7,150 nucleotides of DNA from SIG438 sp034117945 (GCA_034117945.1 JAXEOR010000201.1:1-7150); one strand, 5' to 3'. Numbered from the stretch's first letter, positions 1-6,828 are shown. The notes: generated by a model from the sequence alone, not told the origin. Numbers and translations: made by a program.

Positions 1-638
1 GTGGTATCGTCTCCGGGCTGATTTTGATACAAATCATTGCAGGCGTCCACAATCATGGAGGAAAAGGCCTGGGCAGACAGCTGATTATCATAATGGGTCT
101 CCACATACTCCACAATATTATCCCTTTGCCAGCCGTAATTCATTGTTTGCCCTACGCCGGCATAGATGGTGCCGTCGCTCATGGCGATAAACACATCCCC
201 GCACTGCAAAGAAATCCGAGATTCCGAAATAGTTTTTCCGGAAATGGTTCTTTTGGTCACCGGATAATCATAATGCTTTCCGTTCCGTAATAAAATCACA
301 TCCGGGTTGTCGTACTGAATGATTTCAGCCGTGTCATTGCCAGAAATCCGGATGATGGTAAATGTGGAATAGGCAACCCCTCTGGTTTTGCACACCGGCA
401 AGGTGGCAATGATGGTATTGACGCATTCCTCCACGCTCATGCCGCTGGCAATCATGGTAGCAATGATCTTAGAGGTGAGGGTGGATAAAATATTGGCTTT
501 CACGCCGCTTCCCAGCCCGTCCGCCAGTACCAGAACAGTATTTTCACCCTCCCGAATGATCTGCACCATATCGCCGCAGCTTTGCTCGCCCAATTTATTC
601 AGACTTCTGTAGCCCACATCCACACACAAATCATTCAT
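1..638 (-). CDS. SpoIIE/PP2C-family serine/threonine phosphatase, C-terminus cut off by window edge
   Basis: A continuous frame of 212 codons starts at ATG 638-636 and runs off the left edge without a stop. The protein has the metal-binding signature of SpoIIE/PP2C phosphatases: an early Asp in SCGD (D23), VLADGLGSG (D40 with the glycine-rich turn to G45), YDNPD near residues 109-113 and MSDG (D155). These are the Mn/Mg ligands of a protein-phosphoserine/threonine phosphatase. No signal peptide or membrane segment is visible, so it is probably cytosolic. Standalone relatives are usually longer, so a substantial C-terminal part is missing. The start overlaps the hydS stop (ATGAATGA, 8 bp), and an AAGGAGA ribosome binding site sits inside the hydS end, so translation is probably coupled. 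Context suggests it opposes the kinase of the same operon or acts on a regulator under HydS control; its substrate is unknown. The family is clear, the specific role is inferred. Confidence 0.9.
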   Translation of the reverse strand, partial: MNDLCVDVGYRSLNKLGEQSCGDMVQIIREGENTVLVLADGLGSGVKANILSTLTSKIIATMIASGMSVEECVNTIIATLPVCKTRGVAYSTFTIIRISGNDTAEIIQYDNPDVILLRNGKHYDYPVTKRTISGKTISESRISLQCGDVFIAMSDGTIYAGVGQTMNYGWQRDNIVEYVETHYDNQLSAQAFSSMIVDACNDLYQNQPGDDT

Positions 639-2301
639 CTGACAGCGTCTCCTTCAGTTTGTTCAGCGCAATTTTCGTCTCAGCCGTGGTTTCCCCCAGC
701 AGGGAGGCAATTTCCTGCACCACTCTCATTTGCTTTTCCACGACCTTATCTGTAATTTCAATGGCCGCCTTGCTCTTTTCTTCCTTGGTATCCCGCTCGT
801 GCTCCTCCTGGGTAATATCCTTCATCAAAATCATCAGGATATGATATTCCTTATCGTAAATAATCGTTTCTTCCACATATTTTTGATATTCCGCTAAATA
901 TTTTTTTGCGTCATACACATTTTTTTCAGAATCCAGCGCCAGGACATAATCCACCGGATCCAGAATTCTGGTTACCGGCTCCCCTTCCAGTGCCAGCTTT
1001 TGAAGATTCAAAATATCTTTGGCCGCACTGTTGATTTGCTGAATCTGAAGCTGTTCGTCCAGCACGATAATACCATTGGGGGTATTTTGAATGATGGTGT
1101 CGGAAAAGCTTTCCGCTTTTTCCTTGAAATAAGGCAGGCACATAGTTAATTCTGCCTTACCCAAAAGCACCGCCGCTGCCTTTTCCCGGCAGGTATCATA
1201 GCCGCAGCTGCCGCAGTTCAATTCCTTTTCAGGACTGGTTTTTCCCATTTTCCGCAAAATTTCCTCAATGGCCTTGCTGCCTGGTGCCACACGGGCAGCG
1301 CCGCTGTATTCAAAGCGTTTCACCAGTTCGTTCTTTCCGGGCTGCTGGATGGGATAATCCCCCCGGTCAATCTGCCGGAACACTGCCAGATTGTTTCTGA
1401 CAGGGCTTGCATCCGCCTTGCGCATCAGGGGGCCGTTTACGCAACTGCCCTTACAAATAGACATTTCCACAAAGCAATGATCCAGCGTTCCCTTGCTGAT
1501 TTCCTTCAAAGCCTTGATGCAGTCCTCTGCACCGTCTACCACCAAATAGCTGTATTCCTCGCCCAAATCCATGCTTTTTAAAATGCCTCCGGAGGTGGGA
1601 AAGAAATTCGCCCGGTACTTTTTAGAATCAGGCGGAAGAGTGGGAAGAGAAACCCCGTCCTCCTCCAGCCACCGATCCCATTCGTCAAAGGTCAGCACCG
1701 TATCGATCCAGCCTTCATATTTTTCAGCCTCTTCCTTTTTGGAAATACAGGGGCCTACAAATACCACCTTGCAGCCGGGATGAGCCTGCTTGAGCAGCTT
1801 TCCGTGCATCAGCATGGGAGAGGTCACGTTGGCCAGGTAAGGCAAGGCCTCTTTAAAATGCTTTTCCACAAGCGTGTTGACAGAATGACAGCAGGTAGAA
1901 ATGATCACACTTTGTTCTCCCGCCTCCATGATCCGTTCATATTCCCGTTTGACCACCGTGGCTCCCTCTGCCGTCTGAGCAGCACCGGCAAAGCCCAAAG
2001 CCTCTGCCGCCCGGGCAAGATCGTCAAAGCAATGCTCCGGGTAGCGAGCTGCATAAGCCGGCGCAACGCTGAGATACACCGGCACACCGGAGGCCAGCAG
2101 CCCCTTGGCCGCCAAAACATCATTACGCACCTGTTTGGCCGCCTGGGGACAAACCACATAGCATTCTCCGCACAAAATACATTCTTCCCGGATAATATGC
2201 GCCTGTCCTTCTGTCATCCGCAAGGATTTCACCGGACAGTGCCGGATGCATTTATAACAATTTTTACAATTTGATTTTTTTGTCTGCAAACACCGCTCCA
2301 C
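631..2301 (-). CDS. hydS: HydS-type sensory [FeFe]-hydrogenase with C-terminal PAS domain
   Basis: A 556-aa protein (from GTG 2301). Domains in order: a two-[4Fe-4S] ferredoxin domain (C12/15/18/22 and C41/44/47/51, each followed by Pro); an [FeFe]-hydrogenase H-cluster domain (about 75-300); a CxxCxxxxC...C FeS domain (C363, C366, C371, C388); a PAS domain (about 398-500); and a charged helical, probably coiled-coil tail (about 503-556). The H-cluster ligand cysteines are kept: STCCHS (C137, C138), GPCISKKEE (C185) and MSICKGSC (C283, C287). The surrounding motifs differ from catalytic enzymes, with His for Pro after the CC pair, Gly for Met before C185 and no GGGQP after C287. This fits the PAS-bearing group proposed to sense H2 rather than produce it. 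There is no kinase domain, so output probably goes to a partner; the next gene is a phosphatase. A GTG at 2310 in the same frame would add three residues, but the ribosome binding site favours 2301. The family is secure; H2 sensing is inferred from the R. albus case. Confidence 0.9.
   Translation of the reverse strand: MERCLQTKKSNCKNCYKCIRHCPVKSLRMTEGQAHIIREECILCGECYVVCPQAAKQVRNDVLAAKGLLASGVPVYLSVAPAYAARYPEHCFDDLARAAEALGFAGAAQTAEGATVVKREYERIMEAGEQSVIISTCCHSVNTLVEKHFKEALPYLANVTSPMLMHGKLLKQAHPGCKVVFVGPCISKKEEAEKYEGWIDTVLTFDEWDRWLEEDGVSLPTLPPDSKKYRANFFPTSGGILKSMDLGEEYSYLVVDGAEDCIKALKEISKGTLDHCFVEMSICKGSCVNGPLMRKADASPVRNNLAVFRQIDRGDYPIQQPGKNELVKRFEYSGAARVAPGSKAIEEILRKMGKTSPEKELNCGSCGYDTCREKAAAVLLGKAELTMCLPYFKEKAESFSDTIIQNTPNGIIVLDEQLQIQQINSAAKDILNLQKLALEGEPVTRILDPVDYVLALDSEKNVYDAKKYLAEYQKYVEETIIYDKEYHILMILMKDITQEEHERDTKEEKSKAAIEITDKVVEKQMRVVQEIASLLGETTAETKIALNKLKETLSDE
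648..654 (-). promoter_or_regulatory. Ribosome binding site of the phosphatase gene, inside hydS
   Basis: On the minus strand AAGGAGA ends 9 nt before the ATG at 638. It lies within the last hydS codons, which supports the overlapping start and translational coupling. Confidence 0.75.
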
Positions 2302-2306
2302 AGCCC

Positions 2307-2315
2307 TCACCCCCT
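2307..2315 (-). promoter_or_regulatory. Ribosome binding site deciding the hydS start
   Basis: On the minus strand AGGGGGTGA differs from the ideal AGGAGGTGA at one base. It lies 5 nt (8 nt from its GG core) before GTG 2301. It overlaps the alternative GTG at 2310, which would leave that codon with no usable spacing, so GTG 2301 is preferred. Confidence 0.65.
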
Positions 2316-2321
2316 GACTTT

Positions 2322-2564
2322 TCAGCTTACCTTACTTAAAATCTCCGTTTCAAAAAATTCCTTGGTTGTTTCCGGCTTGACAGAAAACAGCTGGCCGTCC
2401 ACCGTAACGCAAACGCCGTTAACGCAGTTTTTCATACAAAAAGCGCCGCACAGCTCTACCTGATCCTCCAGCTTGTTTTCCTTCACCAGCTCCTGCAGCT
2501 GTTCGATAATCTGCCGTGAACCCTTCAAGTGACAAGAACTTCCGATACAAATTGTAACCTTCAT
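2322..2564 (-). CDS. Small thioredoxin-like [2Fe-2S] ferredoxin (NuoE/HydC C-terminal type)
   Basis: An 80-aa protein that begins MKVTICIGSSCHLKGS, the start typical of thioredoxin-fold [2Fe-2S] proteins related to NuoE and to the HydC subunit of bifurcating hydrogenases. The expected four ligands are C6 and C11 (C-x4-C), then C43 and C47 (FCMKNC), followed by a VNGVCV turn. C39 and C52 are two additional cysteines. No export signal is present, so it should be a cytosolic one-electron carrier or docking subunit. It starts 15 bp after the kinase stop with an AAGGGGG ribosome binding site, and ends 20 bp before hydS. Its place immediately before hydS suggests that it exchanges electrons with the HydS FeS chain; that partnership is inferred. 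It could also serve another hydrogenase encoded outside the window. Confidence 0.85.
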   Translation of the reverse strand: MKVTICIGSSCHLKGSRQIIEQLQELVKENKLEDQVELCGAFCMKNCVNGVCVTVDGQLFSVKPETTKEFFETEILSKVS

Positions 2565-2579
2565 CTTTCGTTTTCCCCC

Positions 2580-3329
2580 TTATTCGTAATCTACAACATC
2601 GATCCAATGCAGCAAAAATTCCCGTTCTGCCGCTTTTCCGCGGGCCAGCTGGGATGCCGCCACAATAGGAATCCATTTTTGCACATACTGCTTTGCCGTA
2701 TCTGTTTTTTGACAAAACAGCTTCAGATACTGTTCCGCCATGTCAATACTGCCGGACAGCCACAGCACCAGATAGGTTCTGGCAGCGTCCGCCGCACCGT
2801 TGCCCTGGGTTACATGAGCCCAGTCAATGATATATGCCTCATCCTCCGGTGTGATAATAATATTTTCCGGGCAGAAATCCCCGTGGCACACCTTCGTATG
2901 CTTAGGCATTCCATCCAGACGGGTATGCAGGTCATACCGGGTGGTAGCGTCCAGATCGGTCAGGTTGATTTTGGTGTGCATTTTATCCTTCAGCTTGTTG
3001 AGCATGGGCACCCGCTGAGACAGCACCTCCATTTGCAGCGCTACCATTCTTTCCAGATATTCCTTGCGCTTTTCCGGATGCTCCTCCATCAGTCTGGCCA
3101 AGGTCTTTCCCTCAATATACTGGCTTACAATACACCATTTCCCGTCAATCCGAGTCACGTCGGACAGCTTGGGAATATTCAGAGAGGTTTCCTCTACTCT
3201 TGCCTGGTTCAGGGCTTCATTCAGCACGTTGGCCTTAGAATAGTTTTCATTAAACACCTTGATGACCTTATCCCCGTCCCGATAGACGGTCTTATCTGTT
3301 CTGACAGCAATGACCTTTTCTGTTTTCAT
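2580..3329 (-). CDS. APH-fold protein/small-molecule kinase, probable Ser/Thr kinase of the HydS operon
   Basis: A 249-aa soluble protein with an aminoglycoside-phosphotransferase/choline-kinase type kinase fold. Visible motifs: an N-lobe beta strand with the ATP-binding lysine (DKVIKVF, K24), a probable alpha-C Glu (E38), a hinge-like SQYIEGKTL (69-77), the catalytic loop VCHGDFCPENIII (H149, D151, N156), the metal-binding IIDWAH (D169) and the C-lobe DAAR (D181-R184). All catalytic residues are present, so it should be active. The ATG overlaps the adhE stop (TAATG), preceded by a strong GGAGGTGA site, so it is translationally coupled to adhE. The equivalent R. albus gene was described as a serine/threonine protein kinase. 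Placement with a phosphatase and HydS suggests a reversible phosphorylation switch. APH-fold kinases also act on sugars, choline and drugs, so the substrate is open; drug resistance is unlikely in this setting. Confidence 0.85.
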   Translation of the reverse strand: MKTEKVIAVRTDKTVYRDGDKVIKVFNENYSKANVLNEALNQARVEETSLNIPKLSDVTRIDGKWCIVSQYIEGKTLARLMEEHPEKRKEYLERMVALQMEVLSQRVPMLNKLKDKMHTKINLTDLDATTRYDLHTRLDGMPKHTKVCHGDFCPENIIITPEDEAYIIDWAHVTQGNGAADAARTYLVLWLSGSIDMAEQYLKLFCQKTDTAKQYVQKWIPIVAASQLARGKAAEREFLLHWIDVVDYE

Positions 3330-5938
3330 TATCTTTCACCTCCATAGTATGCGTTCAAATACATTTCCTTGATCTCGCTCATCAAAGGATAACGGGGGTT
3401 AGCACCGGTGCACTGATCGTCAAAGGCCTGCTCCACCATGTCATCCAGCCGAGCCAGGAAATCCTTTTCGTCCACGTCATAATCCCGAATGGTCTTTTTG
3501 ATGCCGACTTTTTCTTTTAGTTCATTCACAGCCCCAATCAGCCGCTCCAGCTTTTCTTCATCCGTTTTGCCGCCTAAGGAAAGGGCATCCGCCACTTCGG
3601 CATAGCGAGCCAGCGTATGAGGATGATCATACTGGGAGAAGGTTCCCATTTTTGCAGGTACCTCCGATGCGTTAAACCGCAGCACCTGTTCAATCATCAA
3701 AGCGTTGGCAACACCGTGAGGCAAATGATGAAATGCGCCCAGCTTGTGCGCCATAGAATGGCATACCCCCAAAAAGGCGTTGGCAAAGGCCATACCTGCC
3801 ATGGTTGCCGCATTGGCCATCTTTTCTCTGGCCTCCACATCCGTCAGGCCGTTGTCATAAGCCCGGGGCAGATATTTAAAAATATTCTTAAGTGCCTGAA
3901 TTGCCAGCCCGTCAGTATAATCCGTTGCCAGCATAGAAGCATAAGCCTCCAAGGCATGGGTCACTGCGTCAATACCGGAAGCGGCGGTCAGCCCCTTGGG
4001 AGCAGTCATGTGCAAATCCGTATCGATAATGGCCATGTTAGGCATCAGCTGATAATCCGCCAGGGGATACTTCACGCCCGTTTTTTCATCGGTAATTACA
4101 GCAAAGGGTGTTACCTCACTGCCTGTTCCGGCAGAGGTGGGGATGGCAATAAAATAAGCCTTTTCTCCCATTTTCGGGAAGGTATAAACTCTTTTTCTGA
4201 TATCAATAAAGCGCATTGCCATATCCATAAAGTCCGCTTCCGGATGCTCATACATCACCCACATAATTTTAGCAGCGTCCATGGCGGAGCCGCCTCCCAG
4301 TGCGATGATGCAGTCCGGTTCAAAGGCCCGCATCTGCTCTGTTCCCGCTTTGGCGCAGGCCAGAGTAGGATCGGGAGCTACGTCAAAGAAGGTGGTATGA
4401 ACAATTCCCATTTCATCCAGCTTTTCGGTAATCGCCTTGGTATGACCGTTATGGTACAGGAAGCTGTCCGTCACCAAAAAGGCCCGTTTCTTCCCCATTA
4501 CCGTTTTCAGCTCATCCAACGCCACCGGCAGGCAGCCCTTCTTCAAATACACCTTTTCAGGCGCCCGGAACCACAACATATTCTCCCTTCTTTCCGCAAC
4601 CGTTTTAATATTCAGCAAATGCTTCACCCCAACGTTTTCAGACACTGAGTTTCCGCCCCAGGAGCCGCAGCCCAGGGTCAGAGAGGGTGCCAGCTTAAAG
4701 TTATACAAGTCTCCGATACCGCCGTGAGAGGAAGGGGTATTGACCACAATACGGCAGGTTTTCATCCGGTTTGCAAAGGCGTCCAGCTTTTCTCTTTGGG
4801 TGGTAACATTCAGATATACGGAAGAGGTATGACCGTATCCCCCATCTGCAATCAGCCGCTCTGCCTTATCCATTGCCTCCTCAAAGGTTTTCGCCCGATA
4901 CATGGCCAGCACGGGAGACAGCTTTTCGTGGGCAAATTCCTCGGAAAGATCCACCGAGGTGACCTCACCGATCAGGATTTTCGTATTTTCAGGAACCTCC
5001 ACACCAGACAAGGCCGCAATAGTATGAGCCTTTTGGCCAACAATCTTTGCATTCAAAGCCCCGTTGATGATAATAGTTTTTCTCACCTTGTTCAGCTCAT
5101 CCTTTTTCAGGAAATAGCAGCCCCGGTCAGCAAATTCCTTTTTCACCTGATCATAAATGGAATCCAGTACAATCACGCTTTGCTCAGAAGCGCAGATCAT
5201 GCCGTTATCAAAGGTTTTGGAATGAATGATTGAGCTGACTGCCAGCAGCAGATCGGCCGAATCATCAATAATGGCCGGGGTATTTCCGGCACCAACGCCT
5301 ACCGCAGGCTTTCCGCTGGAATAAGCCGCTTTCACCATGCCCGGGCCGCCTGTTGCCAGGATAATATCCGCTTCCTTCATGACCATATTGGTCAGCTCCA
5401 GAGAGGGAACGTCAATCCAGCTGATAATGCCCTCCGGCGCACCGGCTGCCACAGCCGCCTCCAGCACAACCTTTGCCGCCTCAATGGTGGAGTTTTTCGC
5501 TCTGGGATGGGGGCTGATGATAATGGCATTTCTCGTTTTCAGCGCCAGCAGAGTTTTAAAAATAGCGGTAGAGGTGGGATTGGTGGTAGGAATAACCGCC
5601 GCCACAACGCCAATTGGCTCCGCAATTTTTTGAATCCCGTAGGCCTTATCCTCTTCCAACACACCGCATGTTTTAGTATCTTTATACTTATTATAAATAT
5701 ATTCCGCCGCATAGTGATTCTTAATGACCTTATCCTCAACCATGCCCATGCCCGTTTCTTCCACCGCCATTTTTGCCAGCGGAATTCTTTGCTTATTGGC
5801 CGCAGTGGCTGCAGCAAGAAAAATTTTGTCAACCTGTTCCTGGGTATAAGAAGAAAACTTTTCCTGAGCCTTGCGCAATACCGCAAGCTCTTGCTCCAGC
5901 GCTTCAACGCTGTCAACGATCGTTCTTACTTTTCTCAT
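3329..5938 (-). CDS. adhE: Bifunctional acetaldehyde/alcohol dehydrogenase AdhE
   Basis: An 869-aa full-length AdhE that reduces acetyl-CoA to acetaldehyde and then to ethanol, using two NADH. The N-terminal CoA-acylating aldehyde dehydrogenase domain (about 1-440) has the catalytic Cys in GMICASEQ (C249) and a nucleotide loop GVGAGN (214-219). After a linker, the C-terminal iron-dependent alcohol dehydrogenase domain (about 450-869) has the NAD motif GGGSAMDAAK (548-557). Its Fe ligands are D657, H661, H727 and H741, matching E. coli AdhE with a constant offset. Family members form spirosomes in the cytoplasm. It is the first gene after the Rex-controlled promoter and overlaps the kinase gene by 1 bp. 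The start is ATG 5938, 8 nt after AGGAGG; an in-frame GTG at 5941 would add one residue and leave only 5 nt. No missing key residues. The equivalent R. albus gene is called aad. Confidence 0.97.
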   Translation of the reverse strand: MRKVRTIVDSVEALEQELAVLRKAQEKFSSYTQEQVDKIFLAAATAANKQRIPLAKMAVEETGMGMVEDKVIKNHYAAEYIYNKYKDTKTCGVLEEDKAYGIQKIAEPIGVVAAVIPTTNPTSTAIFKTLLALKTRNAIIISPHPRAKNSTIEAAKVVLEAAVAAGAPEGIISWIDVPSLELTNMVMKEADIILATGGPGMVKAAYSSGKPAVGVGAGNTPAIIDDSADLLLAVSSIIHSKTFDNGMICASEQSVIVLDSIYDQVKKEFADRGCYFLKKDELNKVRKTIIINGALNAKIVGQKAHTIAALSGVEVPENTKILIGEVTSVDLSEEFAHEKLSPVLAMYRAKTFEEAMDKAERLIADGGYGHTSSVYLNVTTQREKLDAFANRMKTCRIVVNTPSSHGGIGDLYNFKLAPSLTLGCGSWGGNSVSENVGVKHLLNIKTVAERRENMLWFRAPEKVYLKKGCLPVALDELKTVMGKKRAFLVTDSFLYHNGHTKAITEKLDEMGIVHTTFFDVAPDPTLACAKAGTEQMRAFEPDCIIALGGGSAMDAAKIMWVMYEHPEADFMDMAMRFIDIRKRVYTFPKMGEKAYFIAIPTSAGTGSEVTPFAVITDEKTGVKYPLADYQLMPNMAIIDTDLHMTAPKGLTAASGIDAVTHALEAYASMLATDYTDGLAIQALKNIFKYLPRAYDNGLTDVEAREKMANAATMAGMAFANAFLGVCHSMAHKLGAFHHLPHGVANALMIEQVLRFNASEVPAKMGTFSQYDHPHTLARYAEVADALSLGGKTDEEKLERLIGAVNELKEKVGIKKTIRDYDVDEKDFLARLDDMVEQAFDDQCTGANPRYPLMSEIKEMYLNAYYGGER

Positions 5939-5946
5939 CACAAAAA

Positions 5947-5952
5947 CCTCCT
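5947..5952 (-). promoter_or_regulatory. Ribosome binding site of adhE
   Basis: A perfect AGGAGG on the minus strand lies 8 nt before ATG 5938 and 5 nt before GTG 5941, favouring the ATG. Confidence 0.85.
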
Positions 5953-5984
5953 GTTTGGAATTCTATTCTTGTATCCTTACGTCT

Positions 5985-6002
5985 TTGTTAATATTATAAC
6001 AA
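5985..6002. promoter_or_regulatory. Rex operator overlapping the adhE -10 box
   Basis: TTGTTAATATTATAACAA matches the clostridial Rex consensus TTGTTAA-N4-TTAACAA at all fixed positions except one (A for T at the start of the right half). It covers the TATAAT -10 element completely, so bound Rex would block RNA polymerase. The rex gene is the adjacent upstream gene. The match and overlap are seen; binding is inferred. Confidence 0.85.
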
Positions 6003-6021
6003 TCTTTCAGATAAAACGGAA
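5993..6021 (-). promoter_or_regulatory. Promoter of the adhE-kinase-ferredoxin-hydS-phosphatase operon
   Basis: A consensus -10 TATAAT occupies 5998-5993 on the minus strand. With a 17-bp spacer the -35 would be TTCCGT (6021-6016), which matches TTGACA only in its first two bases. Transcription should start near 5986, about 48 nt before the adhE start. The poor -35 suggests dependence on an activator, and two palindromes lie just upstream. No separate promoter is obvious in the gaps between the five downstream genes. Confidence 0.65.
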
Positions 6022-6030
6022 GGCTGCAAT

Positions 6031-6064
6031 TTGATATATCGGTATTCAATTATTGATATATCAA
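6031..6064. repeat. Paired TTGATATATC palindromes, candidate operator for an unidentified regulator
   Basis: A perfect 12-bp palindrome TTGATATATCAA lies at 6053-6064. A second copy, TTGATATATCGG, lies at 6031-6042, 22 bp away, close to two helical turns. The outer 10-bp arms are also inverted repeats of each other. Relative to the predicted adhE start near 5986 the two centres are about 50 and 72 bp upstream, the usual place for activator sites. No T-run follows, so it is not a terminator. The binding protein is unknown. Confidence 0.6.
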
Positions 6065-6104
6065 TCCTGATAAAAGAAACCTTTTTTCTCTTTGGTCTGT
6101 TTTT

Positions 6105-6725
6105 TTAACTCAATTCCCGCAACTGGCGCAGATGATTGGAAAGCAAAGCAAGAGATGAAGCCATATTTTCATTTTGAACCAAAATAGAAGAAGGGGTATG
6201 CAAATGCACCGGTGCAAAATTCCAAATGGCTAAAATCCCACATTCGATCAGCCCATCGCACACTTGCTGCGCCGCGGCGGCAGGAACGGTGATCACGCCG
6301 ATGTGAATTTTCATCCGACCGCACAGATCCTTCATTTTGGAAACCGGGAAAATGGTTTTCCCGTCAATCACGCTTGGATCGGTATCAAAGGCGGCGGCAA
6401 TGCGGATGCCGTACTCCGCAAAGCCTTCATAGGACATCAGCGCCCTGCCCAGTTGGCCTGCTCCTACCAAAATTGCATCCTTTTCATTATGATACCCCAA
6501 TATGTCGGCAATATCATAAATCAGATCTTTTAGCAAAAAACCCTTTTTCGGAAGGCCGGGTCTGCGGCTGACCGCCGCCAAATCCTTTCTGACCTGAACT
6601 TCGTTCAAATTAAGGCTTGCGGCCAAAACAGGCGCAGAGATATACTCCACCTCTTCCAAATTTTTTAAATAGGATAAATAAAGCGGCAGTCTTGCCAGTG
6701 CCTGACGACTCAACCCTGCATTCAT
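6105..6725 (-). CDS. rex: Redox-sensing transcriptional repressor Rex
   Basis: A 206-aa Rex-family protein. The N-terminal winged-helix domain (about 1-78) has a recognition-helix region NLNEVQVRKDLAAV (39-52). A Rossmann domain follows, with the NAD(H)-binding loop VGAGQLGRAL (87-96), the second-strand acidic end AAFDTDP (D114), ITVPAAAAQ (145-153), IWNFAPVHL (167-175) and a C-terminal helix for domain swapping. Rex dimers bind DNA when NAD+ is high and release it when NADH rises, controlling fermentation genes; a matching operator sits before adhE. The wing segment SRRPGLPKKGF (53-63) differs from the GGFGxxGxGY of Bacillus Rex and fits a clostridial sub-group. Start chosen at ATG 6725, with GGGGTGAT (6738-6731) upstream; an in-frame TTG at 6728 would add one residue. 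It is co-directional with the adhE operon, 166 bp away, with no clear terminator between, so read-through is possible. Confidence 0.93.
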   Translation of the reverse strand: MNAGLSRQALARLPLYLSYLKNLEEVEYISAPVLAASLNLNEVQVRKDLAAVSRRPGLPKKGFLLKDLIYDIADILGYHNEKDAILVGAGQLGRALMSYEGFAEYGIRIAAAFDTDPSVIDGKTIFPVSKMKDLCGRMKIHIGVITVPAAAAQQVCDGLIECGILAIWNFAPVHLHTPSSILVQNENMASSLALLSNHLRQLRELS

Positions 6726-6730
6726 CAACC

Positions 6731-6738
6731 ATCACCCC
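6731..6738 (-). promoter_or_regulatory. Ribosome binding site of rex
   Basis: GGGGTGAT on the minus strand differs from the ideal GAGGTGAT at one base and ends 5 nt before ATG 6725, supporting that start over TTG 6728. An ATG at 6732 is out of frame with rex. Confidence 0.6.
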
Positions 6739-6764
6739 GGATCTTATTTTCTCCATAATATACT

Positions 6765-6805
6765 GCAAACAAAAGGGCGCATATGAACTGCGCCCTTTTG
6801 TTTGC
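6765..6805 (-). terminator. Strong intrinsic-terminator hairpin upstream of rex
   Basis: A perfect 16-bp inverted repeat (6765-6780 and 6790-6805) with a 9-nt loop. On the minus strand its core is GGGCGC...GCGCCC followed by TTTTGTTTG. The A-tract before the core and T-tract after it make it usable in both directions. In rex orientation it lies about 40 nt before the rex start, so it would either end an RNA begun at the 7082-7054 promoter or attenuate rex. Confidence 0.75.
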
Positions 6806-6828
6806 CGAAAAACTCCGTTTTTCGGCAA
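6802..6828. repeat. Second perfect hairpin adjoining the terminator
   Basis: A 12-bp perfect inverted repeat, TTGCCGAAAAAC (6802-6813) and GTTTTTCGGCAA (6817-6828), with a 3-nt loop. It shares 6802-6805 with the outer edge of the terminator stem, so the two hairpins cannot both be fully formed. No T-tract follows on the minus strand. Confidence 0.7.

Noticed and set aside
3617..4648. Long plus-strand open frame (343 codons) opposite adhE
   Set aside because: It is the antisense of a highly conserved, motif-complete AdhE, its translation shows no recognisable domain, and no ribosome binding site or promoter supports it. The same holds for plus-strand frames at 2529-3347, 1780-2274 and 4724-5233.
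5939..5941. GTG start for adhE (870 aa)
   Set aside because: It lies only 5 nt from AGGAGG and is followed at once by an ATG with 8-nt spacing; the ATG is the better start. The difference is one residue.
6053..6064. FNR/CRP-type box
   Set aside because: FNR sites are TTGAT-N4-ATCAA. Here only 2 bp separate the half-sites, so the geometry is wrong.
6068..6104. Terminator between rex and adhE
   Set aside because: The only possible stem is AAGAGAAA/TTTCTTTT, with one G-C pair and a G-U wobble, too weak to call.
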